Origin: Amphimedon queenslandica
Taxonomy: Eukaryota > Porifera > Demospongiae > Haplosclerida > Niphatidae
Length of the DNA: 21,459 nucleotides
Direction: 5' to 3'
Assembly (NCBI RefSeq): GCF_000090795.2
Contig: NW_003546487.1
Coordinates: forward strand, 120,942 to 142,400
Shown in pieces: positions 18,301 to 21,459 of the stretch. Every line of letters begins with the position of its first letter. Position 1 is the first letter of the stretch. A program made the translations under genes and the position numbers. Below the pieces are notes generated by a model. That model saw nothing but the letters and a program-made list of their open reading frames with translations, was not told the origin of the DNA and did no database searches.

Positions 18301-19179
18301 TGAAAGACTGAGGCTATGTTTACACAGCAACGCAAATGCATCATTTTAAAAGTATCCACTTTGAACACCATTTTTGCTTCCATAGAGTCCTATCAAGATT
18401 ATATCACGTTTTCATTTGTTTCTATGTAAACAGAAGCATAAAACAGGCACAAAACTATACTGATTGAATCGTTTTTGTTGCTGTGTAAAAGTGGCTTGAA
18501 TGCCATTAAAAGAGAACAAAGGATTACACTTATGGTGCTAATGATGAGCTGAGTGTGTGGTATTTAGCATTCTCAGCAGGTATTGAAACACTGACACGTA
18601 TAGTAAACTGCTAGTAATACATTAAGAAATCCCAAGATGCATATAATTTGGAGTTTATATTTCACAAAAAAAGCTCATAGTTGCCTAATGATGCTGAAAT
18701 GACCACACCTTTGATTAATGAGTTGATAAAGAAGAAAAGCCACTTTAGTTCTTGGCAATATTATAGGTACAGGCAGTAAAATACTGTGTCCATAAAGTTG
18801 TACAAGCATAAATGGGGGGGGGGGGACAGCAACTATATGCAGTAGTTTGAAGAGGTTAAATTGTAGGTGAAGATTGAACATAAAATTAGAGCAAGCATTT
18901 CAAAAAGTTACGGTCAGACCTCTCCATAAGTTTACATTAGAGTTGGGAATAGTAAATATCATAGCCGAGTCTTATGTTCATTACAAATTATCACTACTAC
19001 GCGTTGACCTTTCTTGACCTATTGTACTTATTAACCTTCATTCTTGGACGGAACAACTTTTAGCTGACGGCCAGGACTCCCATTGCTTTCTTCTGTAACA
19101 AAGGAAGGAAAGATGAACAATAGAGCATGATAAAAGCTATGGCGCACTCACGGACTGTCTCTAAATCCACGATATCCAT
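8589..19179 (-). CDS. ABCG2: ABCG2-like half ABC transporter, 18 exons, 652 aa
   Basis: Exons: 19179-19152, 19092-19036, 18108-18059, 17738-17575, 16710-16596, 16041-15889, 14624-14467, 14172-14018, 13482-13387, 11728-11562, 11358-11293, 10584-10502, 10374-10285, 10199-10075, 9645-9491, 9208-9119, 9069-9023, 8748-8589. The order is one nucleotide-binding domain then six membrane segments, as in ABCG half transporters that dimerise at the membrane. Walker A GPTGSGKT at 92-99, Q-loop YVVQ ending at 138, signature ISGGERKR at 198-205, Walker B FLFLDE at 218-223 with catalytic E223, H-loop H256 in SIHQPR, NPADF at 302-306. The membrane half keeps [14 protein letters not shown] and [14 protein letters not shown], closely matching vertebrate ABCG2. 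Length is almost that of human ABCG2 (655). The last extracellular loop lacks the cysteines of the human protein but keeps an N-glycosylation sequon at N601. Likely role: ATP-driven export of amphipathic small molecules; substrate unknown. All joints keep frame; one intron uses a GC donor. Confidence 0.92.
8915..8961 (+). repeat. Dispersed fragment of the 177-bp satellite in the last intron
   Basis: The sequence GTCAGCTCAAACTTTCTACA followed by TAGCATAAGTACATCAATAT matches the conserved part of the satellite unit at 11890-13318 in the same orientation. It lies about 3 kb away in the last intron of the same gene. Confidence 0.75.
9307..9344. repeat. AAT microsatellite in an ABCG intron
   Basis: An almost uninterrupted run of AAT/TAA units lies in the intron between exons 15 and 16. 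It is low-complexity sequence with no coding value. Confidence 0.85.
9711..9934 (-). mobile_element. Non-autonomous element with terminal inverted repeats and a tRNA-like core (copy 1)
   Basis: The ends GTATTTTCTTAAATAAAAGC (9711-9730) and GCTTTTATTTAAGGAAATAC (9915-9934) are inverted repeats with two mismatches. Read on the minus strand, the interior has a stretch resembling a tRNA gene: an A-box-like TAGCCTTGTGGATA, then a B-box-like GATTTGAATCC, followed by a T-rich stretch. The same order occurs in copy 2 at 10642-11094 on the other strand. No ORF is seen, so it would need enzymes supplied in trans. The tRNA-like reading is from box consensus only. Confidence 0.7.
10642..11094 (+). mobile_element. 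Second copy of the tRNA-like-core terminal-repeat element, interrupted by another element
   Basis: The ends CCGTATTTGCTCTAATAAAG (from 10642) and GGCCCTTATTCGAGGAAATA (from 11071) are imperfect inverted repeats related to those of the element at 9711-9934. Inside are an A-box-like TGGTTAGAGTGG (10746-10757), a B-box-like GGTTTGAGCCC (10997-11007) and a T-rich tract, the same order as in copy 1 but on the plus strand. The core is split between the two boxes by the insertion at 10784-10972. It lies in the intron between exons 11 and 12 of the transporter. Confidence 0.7.
10784..10972. mobile_element. MITE with AGGCTGCGTTTACAC termini, nested in the tRNA-like element (copy 1)
   Basis: The left end AGGCTGCGTTTACAC and right end GTGTAAACGCAGCCT are perfect 15-bp inverted repeats, flanked by matching CTCA that could be part of a target-site duplication. 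The interior (about 160 bp, with GAAAACG and CGATACG patches) has no ORF. A diverged copy in the opposite orientation lies at 18310-18497. Its position inside another element shows that it inserted later. Confidence 0.85.
11780..11888 (-). repeat. Inverted partial satellite unit preceding the direct array
   Basis: The stretch from GACTATAGCCCATGG to GAAAGTTTGAGGT is the reverse complement of about 109 bp of the satellite unit. With the first direct unit (about 11961-12071) it forms a large dyad with arms of about 105 bp and a spacer of about 75 bp. Confidence 0.85.
11890..13318 (+). repeat. Tandem satellite array, eight direct units of about 177 bp, in an ABCG intron
   Basis: The landmark GCTATAGCC (GACTATAGCC in one unit) recurs at 12062, 12238, 12415, 12594, 12770, 12949, 13126 and 13302, giving spacings of 176-179 bp. 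Each unit also carries AATCAGCTCAAACTTGCTAT (with small variation) and ATGTATCAGAAAATGTAATA. The first unit is the most diverged and the inner units are very similar, as expected from expansion by unequal exchange. The array fills most of the 1,658-bp intron between exons 9 and 10 (11729-13386). The palindrome GGCTATAGCC occurs at unit junctions. The long minus-strand reading frame here is an artefact of the repeat. Confidence 0.95.
13510..13560 (-). repeat. Purine-rich tract upstream of exon 9 (polypyrimidine on the transcript)
   Basis: The plus strand reads as AGAAAGAGAAAGAAAGAAAG-type sequence, so the transcribed strand is a long pyrimidine tract upstream of the exon 9 acceptor at 13483. 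Similar GA tracts precede exon 6 (about 16044-16076) and exon 5 (about 16712-16765). They probably act as splice-supporting pyrimidine tracts and are also simple-sequence repeats. Confidence 0.6.
13699..13948. mobile_element. MITE with about 39-bp terminal inverted repeats in an ABCG intron
   Basis: The arms 13701-13739 and 13909-13947 share TATGTGACCATAATTGACAA and CCTTATGGCGG in inverted orientation with only a few differences. The interior of about 170 bp has no ORF. Total length is about 250 bp. It lies between exons 8 and 9. TA-rich flanks fit a Tc1/mariner-like TA target, but that is inference. Confidence 0.85.
14291..14440. mobile_element. Possible degenerate MITE with AAGCCTGGTTTA-type ends
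   Basis: The left end AAGCCTGGTTTACACTCGTC and the reverse complement of the right end (AAGCTAGGTTTATTTTGACA) are similar but clearly diverged. Length is about 150 bp. It lies between exons 7 and 8 of the transporter. The call rests on the ends alone. Confidence 0.4.
14786..15025 (+). other. Unassigned 79-codon open stretch with splice-like borders, inside an ABCG intron
   Basis: On the plus strand this frame is open from after the stop at 14783 to the TAA at 15023. It begins beside a good acceptor (TTTCTTTTAACAG, AG at 14787-14788) and contains a donor-like CAT|GTAAGC near 14970. The translation includes [20 protein letters not shown] and [20 protein letters not shown]. The minus strand of the same region is also open for about 60 codons (includes [20 protein letters not shown]). 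I recognise neither. It may be a transposon or gene fragment, a nested exon, or chance. The direct repeat ATGCGCATT occurs twice within it. Confidence 0.3.
15026..15425. other. Intronic stretch without recognised features
   Basis: This is part of the 1,264-bp intron between exons 6 and 7 of the transporter. It is AT-rich, with one ACATGTACATGTACAT tract near 15255. Nothing else was recognised. Confidence 0.5.
15433..15516. mobile_element. Short copy of a foldback element in an ABCG intron
   Basis: The arms CATGCTCTGTTGTGGTCAGT (15433-15452) and CTGACCACACAGAGCATG (15479-15496) are inverted repeats. The loop AAGTAGGTGCATC and the downstream TAACACATTTCTGC match the fuller element at 16267-16437. 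It appears truncated on the left side. Confidence 0.75.
15540..15598. repeat. TAC and TTA trinucleotide microsatellites
   Basis: Runs of ACT/TAC units (about 15541-15568) are followed by about nine TTA units (about 15569-15596). Together with the A-rich stretch downstream they create a spurious minus-strand reading frame. Confidence 0.8.
16267..16437. mobile_element. Foldback element with arms of about 70 bp in an ABCG intron
   Basis: The left arm starting AGTGATTTTCCTTAAACTTG (16267) is matched by the right arm ending CAAGTTTAAGGAAAATCACT (16437), with few mismatches along about 70 bp. The arms surround a loop of about 30 bp containing AAGTAGGTGCATCCATTTAA. A related shorter copy lies at 15433-15516 in the neighbouring intron. 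No ORF with meaning is present. Confidence 0.85.
16785..17095. other. Intronic stretch without recognised features
   Basis: This is part of the intron between exons 4 and 5 of the transporter. It is AT-rich with T and A runs near 17010-17030. No repeat or gene was recognised. Confidence 0.5.
17130..17474. mobile_element. 345-bp element with TACCGTACGGTTGGTAA termini
   Basis: The left end (17130-17146) and right end (17458-17474) are inverted repeats of 17 bp with at most one mismatch, extended by related TTCG-containing sequence. The termini contain the palindrome CCGTACGG. The right part contains a smaller hairpin (AATTTCGTGG against CCACGAAATT). Reading frames inside do not resemble a transposase, so it is probably non-autonomous. 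Confidence 0.8.
17527..17562. repeat. 18-bp tandem duplication beside the GC donor of intron 4
   Basis: The unit AGTACTATACAAATACTT occurs twice head to tail, and a third copy starts before diverging. On the transcript it lies just inside the intron and repeats an alternative donor-like TA|GTACTA. Confidence 0.8.
17565..17577 (-). promoter_or_regulatory. Non-canonical GC splice donor of ABCG intron 4 (AAG|GCAAGC)
   Basis: Exon 4 must end after AG at 17575 so that the codon completes as AGT with the first T of exon 5, giving [14 protein letters not shown]. The intron then begins with GC, not GT. The context AAG|GCAAG is the typical strong context of GC-AG introns. A GT donor a few bases further in would be out of frame with exon 5. 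Confidence 0.8.
17765..17975. mobile_element. MITE with CCGTA..GC.GGAAATTTTGGAGG termini
   Basis: The left arm ACCGTATAGCAGGAAATTTT (from 17766) and right arm AAAATTTCCCGCTTTACGGT (to 17973) are imperfect inverted repeats of about 26 bp. Total length is about 210 bp with no ORF of interest. It lies between exons 3 and 4 of the transporter. Confidence 0.8.
18310..18497. mobile_element. Second copy of the AGGCTGCGTTTACAC-type MITE, opposite orientation
   Basis: AGGCTATGTTTACACAGCAA at 18311 and the end GCTGTGTAAAAGTGGCTT are diverged terminal repeats. The interior (TTGAACACC, CATAGAGTCCTATCAAGAT, AAACAGAAGCATAAAACAGG) matches the reverse complement of 10784-10972 along its length. It lies in the intron between exons 2 and 3 and is more decayed at its ends than the other copy. 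Confidence 0.85.
18498..19035. other. Remainder of ABCG intron 2, no recognised gene
   Basis: AT-rich sequence with a run of 12 G at 18814-18825, which is unusual in this window. No reading frame or repeat family was recognised. Confidence 0.5.
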
Positions 19180-19327
19180 ACTTCGACCTCCTCTGTCTTG
19201 TTGAGTTGAGCTTGTTATGTAATCAAAGCACACGTGTAATCTTGCATAATGAATTAATTAACACACCAGCTAAATTGGGTGTGGCTCATTTGCAAAAAAA
19301 GTAAGGGCGGGGCTGGATGATGACAAG
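19180..19327. promoter_or_regulatory. Shared divergent promoter region, ABCG2-like gene and fucosyltransferase
   Basis: Only 148 bp separate the two start codons on opposite strands, so both promoters and 5' leaders must lie here or extend into the genes. Visible sites are an E-box CACGTG at 19231-19236, a CACCC-type GGTGTGGCT near 19279 and a GC box GGGCGGGGC at 19305-19313. No clear TATA box is seen. A four-codon upstream ORF (19317-19331) overlaps the fucosyltransferase start as ATGA. Confidence 0.6.
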
Positions 19328-20746
19328 ATGAGATACTTCTTCAAAATAAAAAACAACAGAAAGCTTTTGCTCTTTCTCTTGCCGTCAGTACTCTTTTTCA
19401 TATACCTTTCATCCTACATAGGAGTGGGGTCAATTAAGGAGGGAGAAAACTTTGAGTTTGAGCCTGAGGACATAGTAGCCCAGGAGATTGTCATCCTACC
19501 ACCTGAAAACAAGAATGAGAATGACCCCCCAATTTTGATATGGTGGACCCCGTTTACTCCAAACAAGAGGATCCTACGGTCCTGCTCAGCCGGGCAATGT
19601 CTAATTACGCATAGCAGAGCAGAAATAGATAATCCAAGGACAGAGGCTGTCATATTCTATGGCTCAAGCTTAAAGTGGACCGACCTTCCCTTGCCAAGGA
19701 GAACTGAGGTTTATTGGGCATTGCTACATGAAGAATCCCCAAAGAATAACTGGGGACTGACCAGCCCTGAGGGCATATCATTATTTAATCTCACGTCTAC
19801 TCCTAGTCGTAATTCATCCTATCCACTTGTCACTCAGTACCTAAAAGGTCTCAAGAATCTTCTCCGTCCACTAAAGACCCCGATCGAAGAAAAGAGTACA
19901 GGCGATAAAGGTCTTGTGATGTACCTGCAGCTTGATTGTGATCCTCCATCAGATAGAGACTCGTATGTTAAGGAACTAATGAAATACATTAAAATAGACT
20001 CGTATGGTCAGTGCCTGCATAATAAGGACCTGCCCAAAGGACTCAGAGATCCTGCGACTGGAGCAGACTCTGAGGAGCTGCTCAATATCATATCGCAATA
20101 CAAATTTGCAATAGCCATAGAGAATGCAATATGCAATGATTACATCACCGAGAAGTTTTGGAGACCATTTTATGCCGGGACAGTACCCATTGTGAAGGGC
20201 TCGCCAACAATTAGAGACTGGGCACCAAGCAATCACTCTATGATACTAATAGATGACTATCCATCACCTAAAGAACTGGCTCATTACTTGCACTACCTGA
20301 ATGAGAATGACAACAAGTATGCAGAGTATCTGGAATACAAACAAGCAGGGATTGGAAATGTAAAACTCATTGATGCAGTAGAGAAGAGGGAATGGCAGAT
20401 TAATGACTACACATCAGGCTCCATCACTCACATTGATAGCTTTGAATGTTTTGTATGCAACAAAGCAATAGAGAAGAGAAAGGGGCTAGAAAGACAGCCA
20501 CTTGTAGCTAACAGCAGTCATTATAACTGCCAATATCCCCAGCCCCTAGTTAAAAGAGCAAAGACTGATGCTTGGTGGAAAGACATGTTACTGGTATGGA
20601 GACAAGCAATGAGTACAGAAAGGAAGCGAATGGTAGCCATTACTAAAGCTATAAAAGAAGGGAAAGGACAGTCAGAAGTTGAGAGTGCATATAATAGTGT
20701 GAAATTACCTGATGATGTAAAATATAGTGATGATTTATTTCAATGA
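19328..20746 (+). CDS. FUT10/11: GT10 fucosyltransferase, FUT10/FUT11 type, intronless, 472 aa
   Basis: A type II Golgi/ER membrane enzyme is predicted: a short cytosolic basic tail, a hydrophobic anchor at about 13-33, a stem, then the catalytic domain. It transfers fucose from GDP-fucose. The FUT10/11 subgroup shows as ILIWWTPF (69-76), YWALLHEESPKNNW (129-142), LFNLT (152-156), DSYGQCL (224-230), the donor-binding block FAIAIENAICNDYITEKFW (260-278), VPIVKGSP.IRDW (286-298) and the C-terminal FECFVC (372-377), a hallmark of this subgroup beyond the core domain. There are potential N-glycosylation sites at N154, N162, N302 and N395. Length is close to the vertebrate proteins (about 480-490). 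Unlike its neighbours it has no introns. The first in-frame ATG is used as start. Family members act on N-glycan cores or on specific domains in the ER; the acceptor here is unknown. Confidence 0.92.
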   Translation: MRYFFKIKNNRKLLLFLLPSVLFFIYLSSYIGVGSIKEGENFEFEPEDIVAQEIVILPPENKNENDPPILIWWTPFTPNKRILRSCSAGQCLITHSRAEIDNPRTEAVIFYGSSLKWTDLPLPRRTEVYWALLHEESPKNNWGLTSPEGISLFNLTSTPSRNSSYPLVTQYLKGLKNLLRPLKTPIEEKSTGDKGLVMYLQLDCDPPSDRDSYVKELMKYIKIDSYGQCLHNKDLPKGLRDPATGADSEELLNIISQYKFAIAIENAICNDYITEKFWRPFYAGTVPIVKGSPTIRDWAPSNHSMILIDDYPSPKELAHYLHYLNENDNKYAEYLEYKQAGIGNVKLIDAVEKREWQINDYTSGSITHIDSFECFVCNKAIEKRKGLERQPLVANSSHYNCQYPQPLVKRAKTDAWWKDMLLVWRQAMSTERKRMVAITKAIKEGKGQSEVESAYNSVKLPDDVKYSDDLFQ

Positions 20747-20904
20747 TACTATTCTTTTTGTAGATCAATAGCATTTAGGTCATCAGTAAATTTATCAAAA
20801 CATTATGAATATATATTGTGTCACAACTTTATATTTAAGTTTGATAGTTTTAACTAAAGTTAAATTTTACTAAACACAGAAGAAAATTACAATACATAAA
20901 CTGA

Positions 20905-20910
20905 AATAAA
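20905..20910 (+). terminator. Polyadenylation signal AATAAA of the fucosyltransferase gene
   Basis: A canonical hexamer about 160 nt past the stop codon at 20746, only 25 nt before the 3' end of the convergent gene's coding sequence. The two transcripts probably overlap in their 3' ends. Confidence 0.55.
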
Positions 20911-20934
20911 ATATGCAAGAACAAAATGATAATA

Positions 20935-21459
20935 TTATGAGTTAAGAAGTGGTTCTCTTTCATTGCACGACTGATAAAAGGAATCACATTCATTTAAATT
21001 CCTTTGATGAGCAAGTGGACGATCAAACTTAGACTTAATAGTGACAAAAAGCTCATTCATTTTGTTGAAGAGTTTCTTTCCAAATGAAAAATGACTCATA
21101 ATGACACAAAGCAAGATGATGATGATGATCAGATGACAGAACGTAGCTAGAATTGCCCATTTAATACTACCAGTGGCATCATTAATACACCATAAAGAAC
21201 TAGTGACAATAATGATATCTGAATAAATTACTGTACTGAGAACATTGAGGTCCATACGCTTGAAAGGATGGGAAAATCCAACTATATTCAAGTACACGCA
21301 AGCAACTGCAATGCCAAATATTATACCAAGAGTTGGATTAGTACCAACAGAGACAGTACCAATTAAATATGTAAAAGCAACGAAAATTGTAGAGAATGAA
21401 AAAAAGAATTCTCTATTTGGTCTATACGGAGCATGAATTGCTTCATAAATTGGACGAAG
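20935..21459 (-). CDS. C-terminal part of a multi-pass membrane protein (partial, continues right)
   Basis: An open frame runs from the window edge to TAA at 20935-20937, giving 174 residues. It begins LRPIYEAIHAPYRPN and then has about five hydrophobic segments (for example FFFSFSTIFVAFTYLIG, LGIIFGIAVACVYLNIVGF, IIIVTSSLWC, LIIIIILLCVIM), followed by a polar tail of about 50 residues ending EREPLLNS. An 'AxHAPY' element just before a membrane block is, from memory, typical of the C-terminal region of large cysteine-rich surface proteins that are abundant in sponges and choanoflagellates. The acidic-leucine end (EREPLL) resembles a dileucine sorting signal. No splice site is seen in this part. 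The ectodomain lies outside the window, so function is unknown. Confidence 0.65.
   Translation of the reverse strand, partial: LRPIYEAIHAPYRPNREFFFSFSTIFVAFTYLIGTVSVGTNPTLGIIFGIAVACVYLNIVGFSHPFKRMDLNVLSTVIYSDIIIVTSSLWCINDATGSIKWAILATFCHLIIIIILLCVIMSHFSFGKKLFNKMNELFVTIKSKFDRPLAHQRNLNECDSFYQSCNEREPLLNS

Noticed and set aside
19976..20236. Minus-strand ORF of 86 codons
   Set aside because: Shadow of the fucosyltransferase catalytic region on the opposite strand.

Overview
The window looks like nuclear DNA of an early-branching animal, most likely a demosponge such as Amphimedon. This is inferred from AT-rich sequence, closely packed genes, many short GT-AG introns, animal families (a Frizzled-type CRD receptor, an ABCG2-like half transporter, a FUT10/11-type fucosyltransferase) and a multi-pass C-terminus of a kind common in sponge surface proteins. 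Exon models were built by hand from splice signals, reading phase and paralogue or family comparison. No search was run.

Layout, left to right. (1) 1-3990, minus strand: two tandem Frizzled-like receptor genes. Only exon 1 and part of intron 1 of the first copy lie in the window. The second copy is complete (8 exons, 627 aa): N-terminal membrane anchor, ten-cysteine CRD, seven membrane segments. (2) 4248-8226, minus strand: two tandem secreted pectinacetylesterase/Notum-family hydrolases (378 and 375 aa, 8 exons each, five internal exons of identical length), both with an intact Ser/Asp/His triad. (3) 8589-19179, minus strand: an 18-exon ABCG2-like half transporter (652 aa). Its introns hold most of the repeats: a 177-bp satellite array, at least five families of terminal-inverted-repeat or foldback elements (some nested), microsatellites and many ACATGT/GTACAT tracts. 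(4) 19328-20746, plus strand: an intronless GT10 fucosyltransferase (472 aa), divergent from the transporter across a 148-bp shared promoter region. (5) 20935-21459, minus strand: the C-terminal 174 residues of a multi-pass membrane protein that continues off the right edge, tail-to-tail with the fucosyltransferase.

Working together: no operon-like unit is evident. Most products are cell-surface or secretory. A Frizzled-type CRD receptor pair next to two esterases of the family that contains Notum, which removes the lipid from Wnt, is suggestive. However, the esterases carry the plant/protist-type CDGAS motif, so a Wnt role is only a hypothesis. The most unusual features are the Frizzled-like receptor with an extra N-terminal membrane segment, the GC-AG intron splitting the codon just after the Walker A motif, the intronic satellite with an inverted first unit, and a transposable-element family with a tRNA-like core between terminal inverted repeats.
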